DNA of 64,000 nucleotides from Gnetum montanum (GCA_015680685.1 MNCI01001300.1:379369-443368), one strand, 5' to 3'. Shown: positions 33,586 through 43,814, counted from the first letter of the stretch. The notes: generated by a model not told the origin, from the sequence alone. Program-made: numbers and translations.

Positions 33586-34176
33586 TCAATAGATATTTCT
33601 TCTATTATAGCTTCTTTAGACATCATTAAGGATGACTTACTTCCTTAATTTGATCTCTCTTTTCTCAATCCAGAATCATCTTTGACAAATGATTATTTAG
33701 TTGATTCACCTATATTCAATAATAAAGATGGAGAAAAGAAACTCTAGCTAAGTGACCTTCTCCCTTAGCATTATGAAGAAGCCATTCTAGGTACTCTTTA
33801 AAGACATTCTATTATTTTTTCTTGAGGACATAGGGACATGTGTGGTCTTGAGTCTAAGTTGGTACAACATAACATCATTTTGGAAGAAGTCTTTAAACTT
33901 ATTAAACATAAGATTAGGAAAATTCATTCAACCATAGATCTAGCTATAAAATAAGAGATAGCTAAAATTTATAATGTTAATTTCATTCATCCTATAGACT
34001 ATTCATATTTGATCTCCAACATAGTTATGGTTCCTAAGAAGAATGGTGGTATTCACATATGCATTGACTTTCAAGATCTTAATGAGGTCATGCTTTAAGA
34101 TGACTTTTCATTACTGAACATTAATCAACTTATATATTGTAAAATTGATCATTCTCTTTTATCATTTATGTATGAG
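33586..34176 (+). pseudogene. Reverse transcriptase of element A, N-terminal part
   Basis: Start of the RT domain of a Tat-like gypsy element. The upstream region (33,600-33,760, DDLLP, LSDLLPLAL) is the linker. KLIKHKIRKIHSTIDLAIK at about 33,898, YLISNIVMVPKKNGGIHICI at about 34,010, DFQDLNEVML and DDFSLLNINQLI (about 34,065-34,130) and ending HSLLSFMYEV (about 34,150) are the conserved RT blocks up to the first catalytic Asp motif. The domain is cut by element B at 34,181/34,182 and resumes at 43,815. Confidence 0.8.
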
Positions 34177-34181
34177 GTTTC
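34177..34181. repeat. Target-site duplication of element B, left copy
   Basis: GTTTC before the 5' LTR. The identical bases follow the 3' LTR at 43,810-43,814. Confidence 0.9.
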
Positions 34182-34408
34182 TGAAACACCACAAAATTCT
34201 GAGCTTAGTACTTCTCCAACAAGAACCGAGCTAAGTCATGATGCTCCCTAGCATGACGGAAGCTTGAGGACCTCACAGGTAGCTTTAAATGGAGTCAAAC
34301 TGAGTAAGAAATGGTTCCCTGGGACCCACAGAAGACTACAATGACATCTAGCATCAAACTTGGCAAATATTGAGCTCAAAATACTTGGTTTTCACTAAGT
34401 ATGCATCC

Positions 34409-35298
34409 TGTACGTTGGCCTACACATGCCTAGTGTACAGCCCAGCGTACAGCAACTTTCGGGCCCCAAAAATGAGTCAAAACATGCCAGATTGAGCATC
34501 TGGACCCCCCAAGACCTTCCTCAAGGTCTCCAGTAGCTCTTAGGCCCTTGAAAATCAAATTTTTGGCTCCAAATGATGGTCTTTCATTCATGTACGCCCA
34601 GCGTGCAGCCAACATATAGAAACTTTTGGGCCCCAAAAATAAGTCAAAACATGCCAGAATTGAGAGTCTGTACCCCCTAGGACCTTCCCCAAGGTCCCCA
34701 ATAGCTCTCAGGCATTTGAAAATCAAATTTTGGGCTCCAAATGATGGTCTTTCATTCGTGTACGCCCAGCGTGCAGCTAGCGTATAGCAACTTTTGGGCC
34801 CCAAAAATGAGTCAAAACATGACCTAATTGAGTGTCTGCACCCCCCTAGGACCTTCCCCAAGGTCCCCAATAGCTCTTAGGCACTTGAAAATCAAATTTT
34901 GGGCTCCAAATGATGGTCTTTCATTCCTGTATGCCCAACGCATACGGCCAGCATGCAGCCAGCATACAGTAATTTTTGGGCCCCAGAAATGAGTTAAAAC
35001 ATGCCAGAATTGAGTGTCTGGACCCCCAGGACCTTCACTAGGGTCCCCAATAGCTCTTAGGCATCCAAAAATCAAGTTTCAACCTTGAAATGATGCACTT
35101 CCATGACTTGTATGCTGAGCATACGTACTCTGCATGCCCAGCGTGCAGCCCAGCGTACACCACCAGAAACAGCCCAAAAAGGCATGAAATGGCAAGATTT
35201 TCACTTGAAACTAACTCCCGGAGGTAGGGAAACTATTGGGCATAATCACAGGCACCCGAAAATCAAGTTTTGACCTTAAAATGAAGCATTTCCATGTG
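34409..35298 (+). repeat. Five tandem modules of 168-190 bp in 5' LTR of B
   Basis: Each module begins TGTACGCCCAGCGTGCAGCC or a variant, then carries TTTTGGGCCCCAAAAATGAG, a Pro-codon-like CCCCCAAGGACCTTCC block and TCCAAATGATGGTCTTTCAT. Spacings between module starts are 182, 168, 169, 181 and 190 bp. The 3' LTR has three such modules (starts 42,303, 42,486, 42,667). Confidence 0.9.
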
Positions 35299-35320
35299 TG
35301 TACGTTGGGTACATTTTTGG

Positions 35321-35480
35321 TGTACGCTGGCATCTTGTACGTTGGCATCCTGTATGCTGGCATCCTATACGCTGGCATCCTATACGCTAGCATCCTATAT
35401 GCTGGCATGCAGCACACTGGCATCTTGTACATTGGCATCCTACACGTTGGCATCCTGCATGCTGGCATGTAGCACGCTGT
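35321..35480 (+). repeat. 15-bp minisatellite in 5' LTR of B
   Basis: About ten and a half copies of GCATCCTGTACGCTG with point changes. Because the unit is a multiple of three and lacks stop codons, it creates spurious open frames on both strands. Confidence 0.93.
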
Positions 35481-36185
35481 ACAGTTGTAATTGTCTATGC
35501 ACTCAGACAATGTAACCACATGTCATCCGACCTGAAATCCTCTCACCCACGACCACTCATACCCTTCCAGATCCAAATCCAATGCTCAAAAAACCTCATA
35601 AAAATCCCAATGTTTGACTAGGGGGGGGGGCAATTTTGGGAAAAATAGAGACAAAAAGAAGAAGAAGTAGAGACATTGAGAAACCAGAGCAAAAACCTTG
35701 TACGCTGGACCTCAACCCTGCACGCTGAGCATACAGCCTTCACGCTGTGCTTGCAGTTGAAACTAGTACACCATCATCCCTTCACATCCACCAGGGTTAT
35801 TCATCTACCTTGTGTCAGATCCACAACTGCGTTCAAGCCGGTGCATTGTAACTTCTATTTTGCAATAATATTGCCATATTTCTTTTGTTTAGATTTGTTA
35901 CAGTTTTGTTCGTTCATTATTGTACGCTTATTGTTTACATTCCTATAGGTTTACGCTCCGCTTTACATTAGTTACGTTGTTTACATATAACCCAGCGTAC
36001 ATCCTATCAGTGTACGTTCAGGGAAATCCTTGTTTGATCTGCGTGCAGACCACTCAAGGTACTCTACCTTCATTAATTCCAGCTTACCCTTAAGAAAAGG
36101 TAGGGTCTTCTGTGCTTGTCCGGGGATCTCCTGGTTTCTGTTTCATTCCAGCTGGAGATCGATGATTTCAGATAGTACAGAAAAA

Positions 36186-36203
36186 TGGTGCTAGAAGGGG
36201 GGC
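36186..36203 (+). promoter_or_regulatory. Primer-binding site of element B
   Basis: TGGTGCTAGAAGGGGGGC starts six bases after the LTR end (36,179), the same spacing and nearly the same sequence as in element A (6,674). Confidence 0.65.
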
Positions 36204-36240
36204 TTGACTTGTTTTTTTGTTGAATCGAAACGCTGATTAG

Positions 36241-36495
36241 TGTTTATGTTGCTACAGTGTTCACGCTGCTACAGTGTTTACGTTGCTACAGTGTTCAAGC
36301 TGCTACAAGGTTTACACTGCTACAGTGTTCACGCCGCTATAGTGTTTATGCTGCTACAGGGTTTATGCTGCTACAGTGTTCACGCTACTACAATGTTTAC
36401 GCTACTACAGGGTTTACGCTGCTACAGTGTTTACGCTACTACAGTGTTCACGCTACTACAGGGTTTACGCTGCTACAAGGTTTACGCTGCTACGG
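36241..36495 (+). repeat. 17-bp minisatellite in leader of B
   Basis: About 15 copies of GTTTACGCTGCTACAGT, variants differing mainly at TTT/TTC, ACG/ATG and CAGT/CAAG/CAGG. It lies between the PBS and gag, where packaging or dimerisation signals of LTR elements normally lie. As 17 is not a multiple of three and no stop codon arises, all three forward frames are open. Confidence 0.95.
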
Positions 36496-36865
36496 TACAG
36501 CTACAATGTTTTTTTCAACAAAAACACACAAAACACATCTATTTCAAAGCTGAATTCGCTGCGATTCGCACCTACTTCAAGCCAGTCTAAGTACTAATGG
36601 ACACTAATAGGGATCACCTTGTCCAATGCATACAATACACACAACATAACGATTCCGAGATGACTTTCTCTTACCCGAGCTCACCATCCGCATACGAGTA
36701 CGGTTCATAAGTTCATACTTAGCCAAATTTTCTCCCGTTTACATTGTACACGCTGGACACTTAGAAAAATTTTCAGTGTTCACACTTTGGAAACTCTGCA
36801 CACTTAGCCCGAAACACACTCGGCACTTATTAGCCAGCTCATACGCTGCCCCTTCACACATCACC

Positions 36866-38700
36866 ATGGAGTCATCCCAGACCTCTAATGCACGCACCTT
36901 CGTAATCCTCACACAAGAACAATACAACTTTATCTGTGTGAAGATTCAAGCTAACCTTCCTCTTGACACCATAGAGTAGGTGGCAAAACGAAACTTCGAG
37001 CGCATATACATGGGAGGCCATGAATTCGTCCCCTCTGTATATGACATCTTCCCCCTTTTTGATCCTCATCATAAGCTCATCTCCCAGCTCCTTCTGGCTA
37101 GGAGCCAAAACACACGGTGACCCAATTAGGAGCCCCAAAACCAACATGATGTAGATGACATTGAGGCACAATCTGAACCTGAGGATTCATACCACACCCT
37201 CAGTCCCCATGCCTACGTGAACCCATCACTCCATTCTCGCATGGGACAGACAGCCACCCACCAAGCCTCAACGAGCATGCAAGCATCGGTGTCCTGACAT
37301 GGACTACCCACATCCACATCCACCCAGTACATGCTGCCAGTGCAAATGCATGGGGCCACTTTTGTTACATCAGCCCCACACATTCAGGGTGTCACTTCAC
37401 AGTTTCTAGCTAGGCAAGGAACCATACCCCTTGTTCAAAAACCCACTTACTTCAACGTGCCACACCCCACAACTACAACTCTGAACGTTGCTCCACAGCA
37501 ACAAATGACAACCCAACAATCTCCCCAACCAACAAATATGCCTACTACTCAAGAGTGGGTAGAAGCAAAATAGATGATGTAAACATTAGCTGATGAGGTA
37601 AAGCAACTCAAAACAGCCAACACTGAACAAGTTAAAGTACTGGATTTCTACCAGGATGATCTAATTAGTTCTTCAGTGCCACCGTTAGCTTTACCCAAGG
37701 GAATCATCCTCCCACAGTTAACCAAGTACAACGGGAAGGGAGATCCAAACGCTCACTTAGTCATGTTTCGATTAGAAACTCTATTGCTTCAAGCTTGGCC
37801 TCACGCAATCTTGCGAGTGTTCGCTATGTCCTTAACGGGTGTAGCCTTAGACTGGTACTAAGCCTTGCCTCGTAACTCCATATCCTCTCTGGAGGATCTG
37901 TTACATTAGTTCGTTACCCGGTTTAAGTACAACCCCAAGCCTAAAGCCACACTAGATAGCCTGATATAGGTGAAACAAGCACCACTTGAGCCTGTGCAAA
38001 AGTTCATCCAACGATGAAGTGCAGCCCTTAACAAACTTCATGAGCCCATCCCTAAAAAATATTTGCTTACGATTCTGAAGGGAGCCATGAATGACTTCAT
38101 TAAGTCAAAACTATACTACCTAAGTGCTCAAACATTGAGCCAAGCCTTCACACAAATCAAGAACATTGAACAAGCTACACAAACCAGCAATGACCTCGCC
38201 TATGTGGCTTACAAGAACCAACACGTTGCCAAACAACAGACAACAATGGAAACTGTAGCCGTAAGCACAAAAACAACAAACACCAGTACCAACCCGCCTG
38301 CAACAACAGGGGCCACCCCAAGGCCCAACTTTCAACTCAAGGATCACTCTAAGTACACACCTCTACCTACACGACCTTCTGAACTACTAGAGCAACTCCT
38401 TAAAGCCAGGCAAATCCAATACAAACACGTAGCAGAGAATTCTCGTCATCGACATGATAGGTACTGCGAGCTATTGAGGAACCCCACCTTAGCAGAACCA
38501 AATGAGCCCCCTAGTTCCACGACATTTCAAGTTAGACCAATTCTGTCACTACCACCAGATGTTCGGTCATAACACCAACACCTATTGTGCATTATAGGAT
38601 GATCTACAAGAAATGATAGAACGGGGCCAACTCAACATCAACACCCTGAATCAACCTAGCATAGATGATGCCTCCTATGTCATAAACTCCATTGGCATAG
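36866..38700 (+). pseudogene. gag of element B
   Basis: Opens at ATG 36,866 (MESSQTSNARTFVILTQEQ), the first ATG after the leader array that begins a long conserved reading. The N-terminal part is followed by a Gln/Thr/Pro-rich region (37,200-37,560). The gag core reads LPKGIILPQLTKYNGKGDPN (about 37,690), LTGVALDWY, FVTRFKYNPKPKATLDSLI and LKGAMNDFIKSKLYYLSAQT (about 38,075). Then come a Thr-rich linker and a zinc-binding motif CHYHQMFGHNTNTYC (about 38,545-38,590) of the form CX2HX4HX5C, followed by DDLQEMIERGQL. About nine stops interrupt it, the open run 38,063-38,572 being the longest. Confidence 0.82.
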
Positions 38701-39200
38701 ATAGTAGGTCTAAACTTATGCAGCAACCTTTTGTGATCTGTGTGCCTCCCAGCAAGGCAACAAGCCCCTCTGTCTCCACCAGCAAGGGGCCTCCCATCAT
38801 CATCAAGATGTCACCTAGTGCACTGATGACACCTTTTGTGGTCAAAGTACCACCACCTCATTAGTCCACTAAGACATTAAATTGGTAGGATTCAACGCAA
38901 TTCCGAGCACTGAAGACATCCTTCGTGGTCAAAGTACCACCACAGACGTCCGCTAAGACGTTAAATTGGCACGATGCACCAACGACAACAACAAAGAAAC
39001 CTTTCATTATCAAGGTGCCACAACAAGCTAGTCAAATAGCAATGACACCTCCCAAACTACCATTTGTCATAAAGGTGCCACCACGCGATGGCCCCTCGCC
39101 TACCCAGAGCCCAACCATAGGCAATTTCTCGACCTCTTCTCCCTCAAGAGTCAACCTTGCCAACAACACAAGTAAGCAAACCAACTGGCAATAGAAGAAA
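38700..39200 (+). pseudogene. Expanded PFVVKVPP linker between gag and protease of B
   Basis: The reading contains about six spaced copies of a PFVVKVPP-like peptide: PFVICVPP (about 38,728), PPIIIKMSP (about 38,788), PFVVKVPPP (about 38,833), SFVVKVPPQ (about 38,918), PFIIKVPQQ (about 39,001) and PFVIKVPPR (about 39,060). Two carry the follow-on TKTLNW or AKTLNW. Related gypsy proteins usually have a single such segment before the protease, so this looks like internal amplification. It may be a protein-binding or cleavage-spacer region; function unknown. Confidence 0.65.
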
Positions 39201-39339
39201 ACAAACGAACAACGAACAACACTTGTAGCCAAAATAAAAGCCACATCTAGTACATAGCAACTGAACACTGGGGCCCCTGTCCCTAATCCTAAACAAACTA
39301 GGCCTAAGTCCTTGACCCATACAGAGGCAACCAACACAA

Positions 39340-40330
39340 CGACAAACAACATGGACTTTGTAGCTACATTGGCCCAAGTGAAAAAAATGCTCAAACAAAA
39401 GAACACAACCATGAGCTTGTATGACCTGGTCATGACATCATCAGCTCATTGTGAAGCCTTAGCGCAAATGTTAGCATCCATTCCTATTATAAAGGACATC
39501 CCTGCTAACATGGAATCCATCCGTGCAATGATTTCACAAGAAACACCACAAGGATCGGGTTCCAACACCTTAGCCTTCCACGAAGATGTAGTTTAAGTCA
39601 TCCTCGAACGAGGGGAAGTCACAACAGCTCCATTATCGATTAGTGTACGTGTTGGGCAATGTACCATTCGTAGAGTGCACGTTGATGATGGTGCGGCAAC
39701 AAATGTAGTTCTATACTCTGTCATTGACAAACTAGGCATGGTAGATGAGATCATGCCATCAGAAACCACATGTCTAAAATCCTTCAACGGATCATGTGTC
39801 ATGGTTAAGGGCACAATCAACTTAGCCTTTGTGGAAGGTGAACAATTCCCCAGTAGCACAGAATTCACTGTCATAGAAGAGATGCCCAGTTTCAACATGA
39901 TTCTTGGTAGACGTTGGCTAGCACAACAACAAGCCGTTTCCTCACCGATACATCAAGAAATCCGCCTTCCATACGAAGGTGGACAAGTCATTATACATGG
40001 CGAGAACACTCCCTTTCAAGCTGACCAAAACATAGACATGTCATAGGTCTTGAAAGTGGAGCCTCTTGAAGAAACACCCACAACGACAAACACAACACCT
40101 AGAGCTAAAACACCTGAACGAGGGGTAAAAATCGAAAGCCTCCCAGAGCAACCTAGCACACCTCCTAGACCATGTCTGGCTAGGAAACAACTACATGATA
40201 AAGGCTCCCTTGTGGCCAAAAACACATCTTATCCCCGCCCACTCTTCACCCTTGTTCGTTGTGCATACGTCACCTTAGTTTGCATTGTACTAGCTTACGC
40301 ACTTGCATGTGGCCCGAACAGGCCTTAAAC
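39340..40330 (+). pseudogene. Aspartic protease of element B and short C-terminal tail
   Basis: A linker MSLYDLVMTS (about 39,410) precedes the retropepsin core. VHVDDGAATNVVLYSVIDKL at about 39,677-39,735 holds the catalytic Asp in the form DDGA, which is normal for Tat-like elements. FNMILGRRWLA at about 39,891 is the C-terminal Ile-Leu-Gly motif. The core from 39,600 to 40,046 is open without a stop. After the stop near 40,046 a Pro/Thr/Glu-rich frame continues to 40,328. No RT motif follows, where an autonomous element would begin its RT. Confidence 0.82.
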
Positions 40331-40364
40331 TAGAACACGTGGCCCGAAAAGGCCTTAAACTACC
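40311..40364 (+). repeat. 30-bp spaced duplication after protease of B
   Basis: GTGGCCCGAACAGGCCTTAA is repeated 30 bp on as GTGGCCCGAAAAGGCCTTAA; both copies end AAACTA. Confidence 0.75.
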
Positions 40365-40506
40365 ACCTTTTCACATTATTTTCTATTCACTTGTGCATTT
40401 CAATTCATGTTTTCTGCAGTGGCTATTTAACATTGGTTTCACTAGTTGCTTTTGTTTACAGGATCATACGGATGCACATGTATGCATCCACCCTGACAGT
40501 CCTGAA

Positions 40507-40690
40507 ATCATGACGATAAACTGATACCACAGCTCATCCTGGCATCATGATGGTAAACTGATACCACAGCTAGTCCTAGAATCATGACGATAAACTGATA
40601 CCACAACTTGTCTTGGCATCATGACGGTAAAATGATACCATAGCTTGTCCTGGCATCATGACGATAAACTGATACCATAGAACGTCCGCA
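40507..40690 (+). repeat. 37-bp tandem array in element B
   Basis: Five units of 37 bp (last 36) begin at 40,507, 40,544, 40,581, 40,618 and 40,655. Each starts ATCATGACGATAAACTGATA and ends near TTGTCCTGGC. Downstream to about 40,900 the core GAC-N-ATAAACT recurs at irregular spacing, suggesting an older, eroded part of the array. It lies in the region where pol would be expected. Confidence 0.93.
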
Positions 40691-40899
40691 ATGACAATAA
40701 ACTAGCACTTGTCCAGTACGACATTAAACCACCACAGTCTCATTTGCCAGAGTCTGCTAAGACTATAAACTGGTTTGCCTCTCCACAGTTCGCCAAGACT
40801 ATAAACTAGTAATGTACCATCTGCTATGACGCTAAACTGGCAATGTCCAATAGGTTATGACATAAAACTAACCCACAACAGTCCACTACAACTATAAAC

Positions 40900-42075
40900 T
40901 AGCAATTTCATCTCTAGCCTCCTGATCTGTAGCTGCATTGAAACTTCATCAGAGCCGCTGCCTCGCTCATCATCAGTTGATCCTAACAACATTGCTGCCA
41001 TTCATATGTAGTGCCTGAAATATCATCCGGTGCCTTTGTTTCATCAGTAGATATTCAAGTCTAAGCTTGCTTACTCACTTATGGTTTTCTTGTCTTCTTG
41101 GAGTTGTGTTTGCAGGATGACACCTAGTGGTGCTCGTACACGGATACACTTCATCACAGTGACAAGGTGCCACATTATTTCTGATGCACGCAACCAGGTT
41201 ATCAATCTGTTCAAAAGTACATTCCTAGTTCCCCAATACTCTTATTCCCTTTCCTACCCGGTTACAGTTCCCAGATACACCCAGTACACCCCAAAACTTT
41301 GAGCACACTATTACACGTTGCGACACTCTCAAGCAATAGCAACACATAATATGGCACATGAGCATGAGTGCAAAATTGAAAGAAAGCTCTTTCCAAAAAA
41401 CAAAGAGACAAAAGAAAAGAAAAGAAACAAAAAAAAAGAAACAAAAAAAAGAGAGACAAAAAAAAAAGAACAACAAGAAAAGGAAAATATCAAAGAGCAA
41501 AAAGCCAAAAAGAAACACAAGACCCTTGGCACGTCCCATACAAGGCCCAAGTGGGAAGGTAGTTGTCTTGGAAGCAAGTACTCATGTCTTATGCACTCAA
41601 GTAACATTTCATTACGTGGCTTTGGCTCTCAGCCAACAAGTTCCCTTTAACACTAAACAGAGGCCCTGTGCCTCCAAAGAAAGCAACACATCACCACGTG
41701 GCTTTGGTGGTGCCAATGAGCCCTCTTGAAAACTAAACAAGAGTCTTGTTCCGCCAAAGGACATACACCTCATATCTTGGTTCGAAGTCTGCTAGACAAT
41801 GGCTATTGACAAGGATCAACATGATCATATACACACCAGAGCATCCCCTTAACCATGCAAAATCCCTTGATCAGTTCCCAATCTGCACAATTTTCATTTC
41901 CCTATCCAGCCACAAACTTCATTTTCCCCAATCCTATGTACTACTGAACACGGTGCGATGACATCTGGCCAAGTGTCAAAAGACAATGTTGCTACCAAGT
42001 TTCTTGTGGTGTTTTTTACTTCTTTATTGACGCTTCTCGGGTCGATTCCTCCAAGAATCAATAAAGAGGAGCCAA
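40900..42075 (+). other. 3' untranslated region of element B
   Basis: No coding sequence. Apart from the purine tract it contains a near-duplicate CACGTGGCTTTGG (41,694) / TACGTGGCTTTGG (41,614), about 80 bp apart and each followed by AACTAAACA- or CACTAAACA-like sequence. Just before the 3' LTR, AATAAAGAGGAG (about 42,059-42,070) is the likely polypurine tract. Confidence 0.6.
41385..41525 (+). repeat. Purine-rich low-complexity tract in B
   Basis: About 140 bp of A and G with few interruptions (AAAGAAAAGAAACAAAAAAA and similar). It gives spurious Lys/Glu frames on one strand and Phe/Leu frames on the other. It is far from the 3' LTR, so it is not the usual polypurine tract. Confidence 0.85.
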
Positions 42076-43809
42076 TGAAACACCACAAAATTCTTAGCTT
42101 AGTACTTCTCCAACAAGAACCGAGCTAAGTCATGATGCTCCCTAGCATGACGGAAGCTTGAGGACCTCATAGGTAGCTTCAAATGGAGTCAAAATGAGAA
42201 AGAAATGGTTTCTTGGGATCCACAAAATACTACAATAACATCTAGCATCAAACCTAGCAAATCTTGAGCTCAAAATACTTGGTTTTCACTAAGTATGCAT
42301 TCTGTACGCTGGCCTACACATGCCCAGCGTATAGCCTAGCGTATAGCAACTTTTGGGCTCCAAAAATGAGTCAAAACATGCCAGGATTGAGTGTATGGAC
42401 CCCCAAGGACCTTCCCCAAGGTCTTCAGTAGCTCTCAGGAACTTGAAAATCAAAATTTGGGCTCCAAATGATGGTCTTTCATTCATGTACACCCAGCGTA
42501 TACGGCTAGCGTGCAACCAACGTACAACAATTTTTGGGCCCCAAAATGAGTCAAAACATGCCAGAATTGAGCATCTGGACCCCCCAAGACCTTCACTAAG
42601 GTCCCCAGTAGCTCTCAGGCATCTGAAAATCAAGTTTCAACCTCGAAATGATGCACTTCCATGACCTGTATGCTGAGCATACGTACTCTGCACGTCCAGC
42701 GTGCAGCCCAGCGTACACCACCAGAAATAACCCAAAACAGGCACCAAATGGTGAGATTTTCACCTGAAAAAAACTCTCGGAGGTAGGGCAACTATTGGGC
42801 ATCATCACAGACAGCCGAAAATCAAGTTTTGACATTAAAATGAAGCATTTTCATGTGTGTATGCTAGGTACATTTTTAGTATACGCTGGCATCCTGTATG
42901 TTGGCATCCTGTACGCTGGCATCCTATACACTGGCATCTTGTACACTGGCATCCTGTACATTGGCATCCTGTACACTAGAATCCTATATGCTGGCATCCT
43001 GTATGCTGGCATCCTGTACGCTGGCATCTTGTACACTGGCATCCTGTACGCTGGCATCCTACACGCTGGCATCCTATACGCTGGCATCCTACACATTGGC
43101 ATGCAGCACGCTGTACAGTTGTAATTTTCTATGCACTTGGAAAACGTAGCCACATGTCATTCGACCCAAAATCCTCTCACCCACGACCACTCATACCCTT
43201 CTAGATCCAAATCCAATGCTCAAAAAACCTCATAAAAACCCTAATGTTTGACTGGGGGGGCAATTTTGAGAAAACCAGAGACAAAAAGAAGAAGAAGCAG
43301 AGACACTGAGAAAGCAGAGCAAAAACCTTGTACGCTGGACCTCAACCTTGCACGCTAAGCATACAGCCTTCATGCTATGCGTGCAGTTGAAACCAGTACA
43401 CCATCATCCCTCCGCATCCACTGGGGCTATTCATCCACCTTGTGTCAGATCTACAACTACGTTCAGGCTGGTGCATTGTAACTTCTATTTTTCAATAATA
43501 TTGCCACATTTCTTTTGTTTAGATTTTTTACAGTTTTTTTCGTTCATTATTGTACGCTTATTGTTTACATTCCTGTACGTTTACGCTCCACTTTACATTA
43601 GTTACGCTGTTTACGTATAACCCAGCGTACATCCTATTAGTGTACGTTCGGGGAAATCCTTGTTTGATCTGCATGCGGACCACTCAAGGTACTCTACCTT
43701 CATTAATTTTAGCTTGCCCTTAAGTGAAGGTAGGGTCTTCTGTGCTTGTCTGGGGATCTCCTGGTTTCTATTTCATTCCAACCGGAGACTGACGATTTTG
43801 GACAGTACA
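42076..43809 (+). repeat. 3' LTR of element B (1,734 bp)
   Basis: Colinear with the 5' LTR: three modules instead of five (starts 42,303, 42,486, 42,667) and a 15-bp array of about 15.5 copies (42,880-43,115). It ends GACAGTACA at 43,809. The difference in repeat number accounts for the 264-bp length difference between the LTRs. Confidence 0.92.
42880..43115 (+). repeat. 15-bp minisatellite in 3' LTR of B
   Basis: About 15.5 copies of GCATCCTGTACGCTG and variants, five more than in the 5' LTR. Confidence 0.93.
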
Positions 43810-43814
43810 GTTTC
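43810..43814. repeat. Target-site duplication of element B, right copy
   Basis: GTTTC, identical to 34,177-34,181. The RT reading of element A resumes after it. Confidence 0.9.

Larger units (their letters stand above)
34182..36179 (+). repeat. 5' LTR of element B (1,998 bp)
   Basis: Pairs with 42,076-43,809. It contains five tandem modules of 168-190 bp (starts at 34,409, 34,591, 34,759, 34,928, 35,109; end about 35,298). A 15-bp array follows (35,321-35,480), with a G-run at about 35,621-35,630, a second region with scattered TACGCTG/CAGCGTAC strings (35,700-36,050) and the end GATAGTACA. The 3' LTR has only three modules but a longer 15-bp array. Confidence 0.92.
34182..43809 (+). mobile_element. 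Non-autonomous gypsy element B (gag and protease only)
   Basis: 9,628-bp LTR retrotransposon with a perfect 5-bp duplication, LTRs of 1,998 and 1,734 bp starting TGAAACACC and ending AGTACA, a PBS and a tandem-repeat leader. Gag and protease follow, then about 1.7 kb without any RT, RNase H or integrase. Gag, protease and PBS match elements A and C (Tat-like). The LTRs are clearly more alike than those of E and CpG sites are better kept, so B appears younger than its host A. It would need pol proteins in trans. Gag-bearing non-autonomous LTR elements are known in plants; the repeat content of this one is unusual. Confidence 0.88.

Noticed and set aside
34430-35075. Minus-strand frames of 146 and 83 codons across the LTR modules of B (also 42,289-42,633)
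   Set aside because: They repeat with the tandem modules and lie in an LTR. The module length is close to a multiple of three, so openness is copied with each unit.
35211-35519. Overlapping open frames of 70-100 codons on both strands (also at 42,795-43,153) with pentapeptide repeats
   Set aside because: They follow from a 15-bp repeat without stop codons inside the LTR of B. The unit is a multiple of three, so open frames arise automatically; no start context or conservation argues for a protein.
36240-36597. Three overlapping plus-strand frames with 17-residue repeats
   Set aside because: Caused by the stop-free 17-bp leader array. All three phases are open at once, which a real gene would not require.
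40507-40690. 37-bp array considered as a CRISPR-like array; likewise the 15-bp and 17-bp arrays
   Set aside because: Units are contiguous without unique spacers, no cas genes are present, and the genome is clearly that of a plant.
41225-41729. Lys/Glu-rich frames on plus and Phe/Leu-rich frames on minus strand
   Set aside because: Products of a purine-rich low-complexity tract (41,385-41,525).
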